The notes under the pieces: generated by a model
What the model saw: only the letters and a program-made list of their open reading frames with translations
Database searches by the model: none
What the model was told of the DNA's origin: nothing
Assembly: GCA_046045995.1 (NCBI GenBank)
Contig: JBJOKR010000019.1
Location: 1-41,609, forward strand
From: Indioceanicola sp046045995
Lineage (GTDB): Bacteria > Pseudomonadota > Alphaproteobacteria > Azospirillales > Azospirillaceae
Length of the DNA: 41,609 nucleotides
Direction: 5' to 3'
Position numbers and translations under genes: made by a program
Part shown: one piece after another, positions 8,131 through 15,236 of the stretch
How the letters are laid out: each line of letters starts with the position of its first letter
Position numbering within the stretch: position 1 is the stretch's first letter

Positions 8131-8779
8131 GGGTCTGCCTGTTCTTCGGATAGGGACGCGGCGGCCAGATGCGGCCGGCCCGGGTGGCCGCACGACCGCG
8201 CAGTATAGCGACGATCCGGGCCAGGTGCAGGGCCGTGTGCCGCTTGCCCAGCCCGGTGCTGACGACGAAATCCGCCCGGTGCTGCTTCTCCCCATCGGGC
8301 ATCTGCTTGGCCAGGATGGCGCGGAGCTTCGCCTCTGTCATGCCTGGGCGGGCCAGGACCCGGGCCCGCTGAACGGCGGCGGGGGCGGTCACCACCAGCA
8401 CCGCATCCACCCGGTCCCGGCCCCCCGTTTCGAACAGCAGGGGAATGTCCATCACCGCCACAGGCACCCGGCGGCGGGCGCAGCGGCGCAGGAACAGATC
8501 CCCCTCCCGCCGGACCAGGGGATGCACGATCCCTTCCAGCCGTTTCAGGGCCGCCCCATCGCCCAGGACCAGCCCGGCCAGCACGGCCCGATCAACCGCC
8601 CCCGCCCGTATGGCGGCGGGGAAGGCGGCGGCGATGGGGGCGACGGCGGCCCCGCCCCGGGCATAAAGGCGATGCACCGCCCGGTCGGCATCATGCACGG
8701 GGCAGCCCAGGCGGCGCAGCATGCCGGCGGCCGTGCTCTTGCCCATGCCGATGGACCCGGTCAGGCCAAGGACGATCAC
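8123..8779 (-). CDS. coaE: Dephospho-CoA kinase
   Basis: Predicted 218-residue enzyme for the last step of coenzyme A synthesis (ATP-dependent phosphorylation of the 3'-hydroxyl of dephospho-CoA). The P-loop GLTGSIGMGKST is at residues 5-16, followed by the characteristic DADRAVHRLY segment and later the VMDIPLLFETG motif. A basic, proline-rich C-terminal tail (about the last 20 residues) is not part of the core fold. The ATG overlaps the aroE stop by 4 bp (ATGA) and the end overlaps dnaQ, so the three are likely translated in a coupled way. Confidence 0.96.
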   Translation of the reverse strand: MIVLGLTGSIGMGKSTAAGMLRRLGCPVHDADRAVHRLYARGGAAVAPIAAAFPAAIRAGAVDRAVLAGLVLGDGAALKRLEGIVHPLVRREGDLFLRRCARRRVPVAVMDIPLLFETGGRDRVDAVLVVTAPAAVQRARVLARPGMTEAKLRAILAKQMPDGEKQHRADFVVSTGLGKRHTALHLARIVAILRGRAATRAGRIWPPRPYPKNRQTHA

Positions 8780-9690
8780 GCCCCCTCCCTGCCCTTTTCA
8801 CCGGGGGCGGCCTTGGCCGCCGCCGCCGCCTCCCCCGCCGCGGGGCCCAGGACGAAGCGGCGCAGATCGGGCGTCACCTGGGGATTGATCCCGAACCAGG
8901 CGTGGAAGCCGGGCCGGGCCTGGTGCAGCAGCATGCCGATCCCATCCACCACCGGGTTGCCCCGGGCCTGGGCCGCGGCCAGCAGAGGCGTGATCAGGGG
9001 GGTATAGACGATATCCGTCACCACCGCATTGGGCGGCAGGGCGGCCAGGTCCAGGTCCAGGGGATCGTGGCCCACCATGCCCTGGGTCGTGGTGTTGACC
9101 AGAAGCCCGGCATCGGCCAGCGCCCGGCCCCGCCATTCCCACGGGACCACCGTCACCGGGGCACCGCCGCCGCGGATCAGGTCGGCCGCCATCTCCTCCG
9201 CCCGGGCGCGGGTACGGTTGATCAGGCGCAGGCCGGGCACGCCCGCATCCAGCAGGGCCACGGCCACGGCGCGGGCGGCCCCCCCTGCCCCCACCACCAC
9301 CGCCGGGGTCTCGGCCCAGGCGGTATCCCGCGTGCCCTCCCGCAGATTTTCGATGAAGCCGAAGGCATCGGTGTTGCGGCCTTCCAGCTGCCCATCGGGG
9401 CGGACCAGGATGGTGTTCACGGCACCGATGCGCCGCGCGGCCGGGTCCAGGATATCCACCGCGCGCAGCGCCGCCTCCTTATGCGGGACGGTGACGTTGC
9501 AGCCCATCAGGCCCAGCGCCGGGAGGGCGCGGATCGCCTGCTCCGCCCGGTCCAACGGCACGGCCAGGGGGATATAGGCCCCGTCGATGCCGTAGCGGTC
9601 CAACCAGTAGCCGTGCAGCCGCGGGCTGCGGGAATGGCCGATGGGCCAGCCCATCACACCCGCCACCCTGGCCTTGCCGGAAAGGATCAT
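8776..9690 (-). CDS. aroE: Shikimate dehydrogenase (NADP+)
   Basis: Predicted 304-residue enzyme reducing 3-dehydroshikimate to shikimate in aromatic amino acid synthesis. The substrate site shows HSRSP at residues 19-23 and NVTVPHK with catalytic Lys71; NTDAFGF carries the conserved Asp. The NADP-binding domain has VVVGAGGAARAV and the NRTRARAEE phosphate-binding segment. The C-terminus extends with an alanine/glycine-rich tail of about 20 residues that looks dispensable. It is separated from maf by an inserted toxin-antitoxin pair. The start ATG follows GGAACGCATC, a weak ribosome site. Confidence 0.96.
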   Translation of the reverse strand: MILSGKARVAGVMGWPIGHSRSPRLHGYWLDRYGIDGAYIPLAVPLDRAEQAIRALPALGLMGCNVTVPHKEAALRAVDILDPAARRIGAVNTILVRPDGQLEGRNTDAFGFIENLREGTRDTAWAETPAVVVGAGGAARAVAVALLDAGVPGLRLINRTRARAEEMAADLIRGGGAPVTVVPWEWRGRALADAGLLVNTTTQGMVGHDPLDLDLAALPPNAVVTDIVYTPLITPLLAAAQARGNPVVDGIGMLLHQARPGFHAWFGINPQVTPDLRRFVLGPAAGEAAAAAKAAPGEKGREGA

Positions 9691-9804
9691 GATGCGTTCC
9701 CGTCTCTATCCTGCCGGCCCCAGTCTATACCAGCCGCTTCGAATCGTGGCCGATCAAAGACGGCTTGGTTTCCCTTGACCGCCGGGCGGCCACGCCGAAG
9801 CTGT

Positions 9805-9830
9805 TTCCGGTCAACCGGAGATAGCTCCAG
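9805..9830 (+). repeat. Direct repeat, left copy flanking the RelE/XRE module
   Basis: A 26-bp stretch beginning TTCCGGTCAACCG and ending with AGCTCCAG lies 10 bp beyond the end of the antitoxin gene. A copy differing at 4 positions is found in the same orientation at 10552-10577 on the other side of the module. This left copy contains the inverted repeat CCGGT-CA-ACCGG. It could mark the ends of an inserted segment or be a dispersed intergenic hairpin that happens to occur twice. Confidence 0.6.
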
Positions 9831-9839
9831 GTACATGGC

Positions 9840-10229
9840 TCAATGATGCGCCGGGTCCTTACGCACGAGGTCATCGAGATCGACCCGCAGCGCTGAGGCA
9901 ATCGCGGTCAGCACCGACAGGCTGCCAGACTTCTTACCGGTTTCGATCTCCGACAGATAGGCGGCCGTGATGCCGGCCTTGGCCGCCAGCTCGCGTGCGG
10001 TCATGCCCCGATGCGTGCGCCAGACCCGGACAGGGTTGGCGCCGTCACACAGGGCCAAGGCCATGTCCAGCGGCATGGTTTCGGTCCGCCCCGTTGCGAT
10101 GTCCGCATCGATCCGCCTGATGCGTTCCAGATCCTGTGCTTCCTCCAGTGCGTCGAGCAGTGCTTCGTAATCGCCCTTCGCCAGGGTCACGGTTTCGGCA
10201 GTGACCGAAATGGGCTTGATCGGGGTCAT
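9840..10229 (-). CDS. XRE-family antitoxin (HigA-like) with Phd/RelB-like N-terminus
   Basis: Predicted 129-residue protein with two parts. Residues 1 to about 55 (VTLAKGDYEALLDALEEAQD, then a helical stretch) resemble the N-terminal segment of Phd/YefM-like antitoxins. Residues about 65-120 are an HTH of the Cro/CI type (RGMTARELAAKAGITAAYLS, followed by EIETGKKSGSLSVLTAIASAL). The ATG overlaps the stop of the RelE gene by 4 bp. Toxin-first order with an XRE antitoxin is the HigBA arrangement. It probably represses the module through the palindrome just upstream of the toxin gene. The frame runs much further upstream but that part is a shadow of relE and maf. Confidence 0.88.
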   Translation of the reverse strand: MTPIKPISVTAETVTLAKGDYEALLDALEEAQDLERIRRIDADIATGRTETMPLDMALALCDGANPVRVWRTHRGMTARELAAKAGITAAYLSEIETGKKSGSLSVLTAIASALRVDLDDLVRKDPAHH

Positions 10230-10486
10230 TCGTACACCTCTCCGCGGACATCGATGATGAGAACCAACAGGGTGTCCTCCACCCTGACCACGCGGTAGAT
10301 CGCGCGCCAATCGCCCTGACGAAGCCGAAACGTGTCTTTCGCCCCCTTCAGCGGATTTGCATCGAACGGATGCTGGGCGAAAGGCGCCATTGCCACCGTC
10401 TGCAACTTGCCGATCAGGGCCGCCCGCGCCTTGGGCGGCATTTTCGACAACCCCTTCTGGGCGGGCTTGGTCAGCTCGATCTTCAT
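10226..10486 (-). CDS. RelE/ParE superfamily toxin (HigB-like)
   Basis: Predicted 86-residue basic toxin of the RelE/ParE fold. The start MKIELTKPAQKGLSKMPPKA and the core FRLRQGDWRAIYRVV and LLVLIIDVRGEVYE match the beta-sheet and C-terminal strand of the family; Arg and Tyr residues there are the usual catalytic or structural positions. Ribosome-dependent mRNA cleavage is the likely activity, but ParE-type gyrase inhibition cannot be excluded from sequence. The XRE antitoxin follows with a 4-bp overlap. The gene is inserted between maf and aroE. Confidence 0.9.
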   Translation of the reverse strand: MKIELTKPAQKGLSKMPPKARAALIGKLQTVAMAPFAQHPFDANPLKGAKDTFRLRQGDWRAIYRVVRVEDTLLVLIIDVRGEVYE

Positions 10487-10493
10487 GCCCTGA

Positions 10494-10512
10494 AATTAGC
10501 TGTCCGCTAATT
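10494..10512. promoter_or_regulatory. Palindromic operator candidate upstream of relE-like toxin
   Basis: AATTAGC-TGTCC-GCTAATT is a perfect 7-bp inverted repeat with a 5-bp spacer, ending 7 bp upstream of the toxin ATG. It is distinctly AT-rich in a very GC-rich setting. Type II toxin-antitoxin operons are normally autorepressed by the antitoxin (with or without toxin) at such a site, so this is the expected operator. On the minus strand GCTAAT could act as the -10 with TTTGCG about 16 bp upstream, which would leave almost no leader; that promoter reading is tentative. Confidence 0.7.
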
Positions 10513-10551
10513 CCTGCGCAAAGCAAAAACTCGCCCACGGCTGGAGCGTAG

Positions 10552-10577
10552 TTCCGGTCAACCGAAAACAGCTTCAG
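10552..10577 (+). repeat. Direct repeat, right copy flanking the RelE/XRE module
   Basis: Second copy of the 26-bp repeat (TTCCGGTCAACCG at the start, CAGCTTCAG at the end), in the same orientation as 9805-9830. It overlaps the last codons and stop of maf. Here one arm base of the CCGGT/ACCGG hairpin is changed (ACCGA). The two copies enclose the toxin-antitoxin pair and its operator. Confidence 0.6.
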
Positions 10578-11245
10578 CGCGGCAGCACGCCCCGCACCCG
10601 CAGGAAATCCAGCAAGGGAAGCAGCGGCAGGCCCAGGATGGTGAAGAAATCCCCCGTCACCCGGGCGAACAACTGGCCGCCCAGGCCTTCCAGCTGATAC
10701 CCGCCGACCGTGCCGGTGACCCCGTCGCCCATGGCATCCAGGTAGCGGTCCACGAAATCGGGGGACAGGCTGCGCATGGTCAAGGTGGCGTGGTCCACAT
10801 GGTGCCAGACCCGGGCGCCGTTGTGGATGATCACGGCGCAGGAAATCAGCCGATGGGTCCGCCCCGACAGGGCCAGAAGCTGGTCCCGCGCCGCGGCGCG
10901 ATGCACCGGCTTGTCGAACCAGAGCCCGCCGCATTCCAGCATCTGATCCGCCCCGATGATGAACAGGCCGGGCCAGCGGGCGGCGACCCGGTTGGCCTTC
11001 AGCTCGGCCAGGGCCTCCGCCACCTCCTCCGGCTTCAGGCCGGCGGCCTTGCAGGACAGCTTCACCTCCTCCTCATCCACGCGGGGGGCATCGGTGACGA
11101 CCTCCAGCCCCGCCTGCTCCAGCATGGTCAGCCGGGTGCGGCTGCCGGAGGCGAGGATGACGGGCTGGTTGCCCAAGCGGGGCGATCCAACATGCGCGGT
11201 CATGGCGGGCGAGTTCATGGCGGGTGTGCTCATGGTCGTGGTCAT
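10574..11245 (-). CDS. maf: Maf-like nucleoside triphosphate pyrophosphatase
   Basis: Predicted 223-residue house-cleaning pyrophosphatase that hydrolyses non-canonical or modified NTPs. Recognisable elements are VILASGSRTRLTMLEQAGL near residue 30, the DEEEVK segment, the IIGADQMLE motif (the catalytic Asp region) and LSGRTHRLISC. The N-terminus has about 25 extra residues before the conserved core. I kept the first ATG because it overlaps the ppsR stop by 4 bp (ATGA), but the internal ATG giving MTAHVG is possible. In related genomes maf is usually directly followed by aroE; here the RelE/XRE pair separates them. Confidence 0.92.
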   Translation of the reverse strand: MTTTMSTPAMNSPAMTAHVGSPRLGNQPVILASGSRTRLTMLEQAGLEVVTDAPRVDEEEVKLSCKAAGLKPEEVAEALAELKANRVAARWPGLFIIGADQMLECGGLWFDKPVHRAAARDQLLALSGRTHRLISCAVIIHNGARVWHHVDHATLTMRSLSPDFVDRYLDAMGDGVTGTVGGYQLEGLGGQLFARVTGDFFTILGLPLLPLLDFLRVRGVLPR

Positions 11246-12186
11246 TCCCCCTCATCCGGCAGGCGGGTGCCCGCCAGCGGGTCCGGCGCCGGCAAGGGTG
11301 AGGCCAGGGGGGAGCCCATCCCCGCCGGGCGGCGCCGGGCCAGCAGCATCAGCACTTCCGCCGCCGTCTCCTCGATGGACCGGCGGGTCACGTCGATCAC
11401 TGGCCAGCCCCGGCGGCCGTAGTAGCGCCGCGCCTCGGTCAGTTCGGCGCGCACCTGCTCCGGATCGGTATAGCCCGTCTCCTCCCCCTGGTTCAGCAGG
11501 CGCAGGCGGTTGCGCCGGATCTGCACCAGCCGCTCGGCATCCTTGGTCAGACCGACAATCAGGGGCCGCTTCAACTGGTCCAGCTCCGGCGGCAGGGCCA
11601 CACCGGGGACCCAGGGCACATTCGCCGCCTTGACCCCGCGGTTCGCCATATAGATGCAGGTCGGCGTCTTGGAGGTGCGGGAGACGCCGACCAGGATCAC
11701 ATCCGCCTCATGCAGGCTCCAGGCACTTTGCCCGTCATCATGGTTCAGGGCGAAATCCATGGCGTCGATGCGCCCGAAATACTCGGCGTCCAGGGCGTGC
11801 TGGCGGCCCGGCTGGCTCTGGCTTTCCAACCCCAGAAAGGCGCCCAGCGCCGCGATCAGGGGATCGAGCACGGGGATGCAGGGCACCGCCAGATCCCGGC
11901 ACACCTCCTGCAGCTTGCGGCGCAGCCGGTCGTTCACCAGGGTGAACATGACCATGCCGGGATTGTCGCGGATCCCCTCCAGCACCAGGTCAAGTTGCCG
12001 GTCGGTACGGACCAGGTTCCAGAAATGCTCCACCGGCCGGGCCTTGTCGAACTGGCTGACACAGGCGCGGGCAACCGAATTGATCGTCTCCCCCGTCGCG
12101 TCGGAGACCAGGTGCAGGTGGAAATTCTTCAGGCTGCCGCCCGGACCACCCGCCTCATCCGCTGTGCCTTCCCTATGATCCGCCAC
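11242..12186 (-). CDS. ppsR: Pyruvate, phosphate dikinase/PEP synthase regulatory protein (DUF299)
   Basis: Predicted 314-residue bifunctional kinase/pyrophosphorylase of the DUF299 family, which phosphorylates and dephosphorylates PEP synthase or pyruvate phosphate dikinase. Core features are FHLHLVSDATGETINSVARA near residues 22-41 and the P-loop-like GVSRTSKTPTCIYMANRG starting at about 167. The frame extends upstream, but the GTG at 12184-12186 is preceded by GGGGAGG at the right spacing and starts about 20 residues before the conserved core. This is the homologue of the gene (RP001/CC0001 type) that borders the chromosome origin in Rickettsia and Caulobacter. Transcription runs away from the proposed origin. 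Confidence 0.93.
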   Translation of the reverse strand: MADHREGTADEAGGPGGSLKNFHLHLVSDATGETINSVARACVSQFDKARPVEHFWNLVRTDRQLDLVLEGIRDNPGMVMFTLVNDRLRRKLQEVCRDLAVPCIPVLDPLIAALGAFLGLESQSQPGRQHALDAEYFGRIDAMDFALNHDDGQSAWSLHEADVILVGVSRTSKTPTCIYMANRGVKAANVPWVPGVALPPELDQLKRPLIVGLTKDAERLVQIRRNRLRLLNQGEETGYTDPEQVRAELTEARRYYGRRGWPVIDVTRRSIEETAAEVLMLLARRRPAGMGSPLASPLPAPDPLAGTRLPDEGE

Positions 12187-12629
12187 TCCACCCTCCCCGT
12201 TCTTTGTCCTTGGTCCCGATCCCACCCCCCCCGGTGGATCATCCCCACGGGTGCGGGGATAACCGGGGATCGGCGGGGTCGGGGCCGGATTCCACCCCCG
12301 CACCGCCCGGATTCGCCCGTCGGCTTGCCCGCCTGGGGACGGCGCGGGCGGGTATGCCGGAGAGTCCGGGACGAATCACCTTGGCCCCGCCGGTCATCCA
12401 CGGGACTCCCGCTGTCCCGGACCTTAGCCCAGGCGCGGGTCCCGACGCGATACCCCAGGATTTTTCCACAGGGTTTTCCGCCGCCCGCCGCGCCCGTCCG
12501 CCGCCTGGGGACGAATCAGGGCATGACCGGGAATTCCCGTTATCCACAGGCACAACCACTACCCCCATTCCTTTAACAGAGAGACTCACTGTAAAAGGGG
12601 TGTGTGCAAGAACCCGTGGATCGAACGCG
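12187..12629. other. oriC: Probable chromosomal replication origin (oriC), ppsR-hemE interval
   Basis: A 443-bp non-coding interval between divergent ppsR and hemE. In Caulobacter crescentus and Rickettsia prowazekii the origin lies between the same two genes. On the plus strand there is a perfect DnaA box TTATCCACA (12540-12548), a one-mismatch box TTTTCCACA (12462-12470) and weaker TCATCCACG (12394-12402). On the minus strand TGATCCACC (12233-12241) resembles the G-boxes of Caulobacter, and TTATCCCCG (12254-12262) and CGATCCACG (12615-12623) are weaker. An AT-richer stretch (about 12565-12598, CATTCCTTTAACAGAG onward) beside the perfect box could be the unwinding element. I found no TTAA-N7-TTAA CtrA site. 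The interval must also hold the ppsR and hemE promoters. Confidence 0.8.
12540..12548 (+). promoter_or_regulatory. Consensus DnaA box
   Basis: TTATCCACA matches the high-affinity DnaA box consensus exactly. It lies 81 bp upstream of the hemE start, next to the AT-richest part of the interval. A second site with one mismatch, TTTTCCACA, is 78 bp upstream on the same strand. Confidence 0.85.
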
Positions 12630-13679
12630 ATGACCGACAGCCGGAGCCCAAAACCCTTCCTTGACGCGCTCGCCGGTCGGGCCCATGCCCACCCACCCTT
12701 CTGGCTGATGCGTCAGGCCGGGCGGTACCTGCCGGAATACCGCGCCACCCGGAAGGAGGCGGGCAGCTTCCTCGACCTCTGCCTCAAGCCGGATCTGGCC
12801 TGTGAGGTGACGTTGCAGCCGCTCCGCCGCTACGGCATGGATGCGGCGATCCTGTTTTCCGACATCCTGATCGTGCCCTGGGCCCTGGGCCAACACCTGG
12901 AATTCGCCGAAGGTGAAGGCCCGAAGCTGGAACCGATCCGGGATGTAGGCGGCCTGTCGCGCCTGTCCCTGGACAGCGTGCGGGCCAAGGCAGCCCCGGT
13001 ATTCGAGACGGTCGCGAACATCCGCGCCAGCCTGGACAGGGATTTCCGCTCCACCGCGCTGATCGGCTTCGCCGGCAGCCCCTGGACTGTCGCCTGCTAC
13101 ATGGTGGAAGGGGGCGGGTCGAAGGAATACCAGCATGTCAAGGGCTGGGCCTTCCGCGATCCGGCCGGGTTCGGCCAGCTGATCGACATCGTGGTCCAGG
13201 CCACCATCGATTACCTGTCCGCCCAGGTGGATGCGGGGGCGGAGGCTCTCCAGTTGTTCGACAGCTGGGCGGGTGCCCTGACCGCCGATGAATTCGACCG
13301 GTGGTCCATCGCCCCGACGCGGGCCATCGTGCAGGCGCTGAAGCAGCGCCATCCGGGCATTTCGATCATCGGCTTCCCCCGCCAGGCGGGCCTGAACCTG
13401 GAGCGCTACGCTGCCGAAACGGGGGTGGATGCGGTTTCCCTGGACCCGGCGGTTCCGCTTGCCTGGGCGGCAGGGACTCTCCAGCCCCGTCTCTGCGTCC
13501 AAGGCAACCTGGACCCGGTTCTGTTGCTTAGCGGGGGATCGGCGATGGAGGAGGCGGTGCGCCGCATCCTGGACCAGTTGGAGGGCGGGCCCTTCATCTT
13601 CAACCTGGGCCACGGCATCATCAAGGAAACCCCACCGGAGCATGTGACCCGGTTGACGGAGATCCTTCGCGGCGGCTGA
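12630..13679 (+). CDS. hemE: Uroporphyrinogen decarboxylase
   Basis: Predicted 349-residue enzyme converting uroporphyrinogen III to coproporphyrinogen III in heme synthesis. The signature LMRQAGRYLPEYR is at residues 26-38 (Arg28 and Arg32 bind substrate carboxylates), and the catalytic Asp78 lies in ILFSDILIVPWALG. Later GFAGSPWTVACYMVEGGGS and FNLGHGI are also typical. The open frame extends to 12204, but upstream sequence is the proposed origin; the ATG at 12630 gives the normal length. I see no strong ribosome site directly before it (GTGGATCGAACGCG). hemH follows 129 bp downstream. Confidence 0.97.
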   Translation: MTDSRSPKPFLDALAGRAHAHPPFWLMRQAGRYLPEYRATRKEAGSFLDLCLKPDLACEVTLQPLRRYGMDAAILFSDILIVPWALGQHLEFAEGEGPKLEPIRDVGGLSRLSLDSVRAKAAPVFETVANIRASLDRDFRSTALIGFAGSPWTVACYMVEGGGSKEYQHVKGWAFRDPAGFGQLIDIVVQATIDYLSAQVDAGAEALQLFDSWAGALTADEFDRWSIAPTRAIVQALKQRHPGISIIGFPRQAGLNLERYAAETGVDAVSLDPAVPLAWAAGTLQPRLCVQGNLDPVLLLSGGSAMEEAVRRILDQLEGGPFIFNLGHGIIKETPPEHVTRLTEILRGG

Positions 13680-13808
13680 CACGGGTGGGACAGGCACGCC
13701 GCCAGCGGGAATATCGTGGCTGTACCTGTCCGGGGGGTGGATTGCTGTTGATCCGGATTCCAGGGCACGGAACACTGTGCCGTCCCGTTCCCGTTCCCGT
13801 CCGGATAC
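13680..13808. other. hemE-hemH spacer with inverted repeats
   Basis: This 129-bp spacer contains two possible hairpins: GGACAGG (from 13688) with CCTGTCC about 30 bp further, and GGCAC/GTGCC around 13770-13790. It ends with a short CCCGTT tandem. None has a T-tract, so I do not call a terminator. If hemH starts further downstream than annotated, the spacer would be longer. Confidence 0.35.
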
Positions 13809-14984
13809 ATGCCCGTGCCCCCTTCCCGGCCCTCGACACCCTTGGCCCCTCCCCGCTTGCAGGATGACGGGAAGCCCGCCCCGTTCAAACCGACCGGCGC
13901 GCCCCTGTTCGCCGATGACGGTGTGCGACGGGAGCGGCCCCGGCGGGTGGCCGTGGTGCTGTTCAACCTGGGCGGACCCGACCGGCCGGAGGCGGTGCGC
14001 CCCTTCCTGTTCAACCTGTTCAACGATCCGGCCATCCTGCGCCTGCCCAACCCGTTCCGTCTGCTGCTGGCCCATCTGATCGCCGGGCGGCGGGCCAAGG
14101 TGGCGGCGGGGATCTATGCCCATATGGGTGGGCGCAGCCCCATCCTGGCCAATACGGAGGCCCAGGCCCGCGCGCTGGAGGAGGTGCTGTGGGATACGGG
14201 AGAGGTGCGCTGCTTCATCGCCATGCGCTACTGGCACCCCATGGCGGATGAGACGGCTCTGGCCGTGAAGGACTGGGACCCGGATGAGGTGGTGCTGCTG
14301 CCCCTCTATCCCCAGTATTCGACCACCACCACTGCGTCCTCCCTGGGTGTCTGGCACCGGGCGGCGGCGGCGGCCGGGTTGACCGTGCCTGCCCGCACCA
14401 TCTGCTGCTGGCCGACGGAGCCCGGATTCATCCGCGGCAATGCCAACCTGCTGCGCTGGGCGTTGGCGGCCGCGGTCGCCCATGGAAAGCCGCGCATCCT
14501 GTTTTCCGCGCATGGCCTGCCGGAGCGGGTGGTGAAGGCCGGCGACCCCTATCGCTGGCAATGTGAGCAGACGGTGGCCGCCATCCTGGCGGAGCTGAAA
14601 ATGCAGGACCTGGACTGGGTCCTGTGCTTCCAGTCCCGGGTGGGGCCGCTGCGCTGGATCGGCCCCTCCACGGAGGCGGAGGTGGAGCGGGCGGGCCATG
14701 ACCGGGTGCCCCTGGTCATCGTGCCCATGACCTTCGTCTCCGAACATTCCGAAACGGTGGTGGAGATCGGGATGGAATACCGGGAGCTGGCGGAGAAAAG
14801 CGGCGTGCCCCACTTCATCGCCGTGCCCACGGTGGGCACCGACACGGATTTCATCCAAGGCCTGGCCAACCTGGTCCGCGCCGCCTGCGGCCTCCCGCCG
14901 GGGCCACCCCCGCCCGTCACCTCCGCCACCGGCACCCGCATCTGCCCCCCCGGCTACCGCGGCTGCGCCTGCCGGGCCGGATGA
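13809..14984 (+). CDS. hemH: Ferrochelatase
   Basis: Predicted 391-residue enzyme inserting Fe2+ into protoporphyrin IX. RRVAVVLFNLGGPDRPEAVR opens the core near residue 45; the catalytic His235 is in LFSAHGLPERVV and Glu315 in SEHSETVVEIG. The C-terminal end has Cys379, Cys386 and Cys388 (ICPPGYRGCAC), reminiscent of the C-terminal cysteines that bind a [2Fe-2S] cluster in Caulobacter and animal ferrochelatases. The N-terminus is unusually long: about 44 proline-rich residues precede the core. No good ribosome site precedes the ATG, and an in-frame GTG at 13923 would remove most of the extension, so the start is uncertain. Confidence 0.94.
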   Translation: MPVPPSRPSTPLAPPRLQDDGKPAPFKPTGAPLFADDGVRRERPRRVAVVLFNLGGPDRPEAVRPFLFNLFNDPAILRLPNPFRLLLAHLIAGRRAKVAAGIYAHMGGRSPILANTEAQARALEEVLWDTGEVRCFIAMRYWHPMADETALAVKDWDPDEVVLLPLYPQYSTTTTASSLGVWHRAAAAAGLTVPARTICCWPTEPGFIRGNANLLRWALAAAVAHGKPRILFSAHGLPERVVKAGDPYRWQCEQTVAAILAELKMQDLDWVLCFQSRVGPLRWIGPSTEAEVERAGHDRVPLVIVPMTFVSEHSETVVEIGMEYRELAEKSGVPHFIAVPTVGTDTDFIQGLANLVRAACGLPPGPPPPVTSATGTRICPPGYRGCACRAG

Positions 14985-15028
14985 GGGAGGGGGATTGGTG
15001 TGGATTATCCATGATCCAAATCCATGTT

Positions 15029-15057
15029 CATCAAGTGATATACCGTTTCACTTGATG
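15029..15057. promoter_or_regulatory. Perfect 10-bp inverted repeat, AT-rich
   Basis: CATCAAGTGA and TCACTTGATG face each other across a 9-bp loop (TATACCGTT). It lies 44 bp after the hemH stop and about 290 bp before the TetR gene. It could be a terminator-like hairpin (no T-tract follows), or an operator for a dimeric regulator such as the nearby TetR protein. The base composition is clearly different from its neighbours. Confidence 0.5.
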
Positions 15058-15075
15058 GCTTCGGATCAGGCGCAG

Positions 15076-15236
15076 AACCCCCTCTCCCCCTGAGGGAAAG
15101 GAAGGGACCCAAGCCGCCAGGTTTGGGAGGGTGAGGGGTCCACAAGGACGGTGCTTGGGATTACCCCTCACCCTCCCATCCTCCGCTTCGCTCCGGACGG
15201 GCCCCTCCCTCTCCCTCAAGGGGAGAGGGGTTTTCC
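15076..15236. repeat. Long palindromic repeat, copy A
   Basis: A roughly 160-bp imperfect palindrome. Outer arms are CCCCCTCTCCCCCTGAGGG-like on the left and its complement on the right (CCCTCAAGGGGAGAGGGG). The inner arms are a perfect 15-bp inverted repeat, GGGAGGGTGAGGGGT at 15125-15139 and ACCCCTCACCCTCCC at 15163-15177. Copies B (30974-31133) and C (32361-32540) share the same plan with different central sequence. No open frame or transposase is associated with it; it looks like a non-autonomous (MITE-like) or structural intergenic repeat. Confidence 0.75.

Noticed and set aside
12204..12629. Longer hemE reading frame starting at 12204
   Set aside because: The added part has no homology to HemE, lies in the DnaA-box region and would make the enzyme about 140 residues too long.
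12573..14858. A 761-codon minus-strand open frame covering hemE and hemH
   Set aside because: Antisense to two clearly recognised heme genes; no domain.
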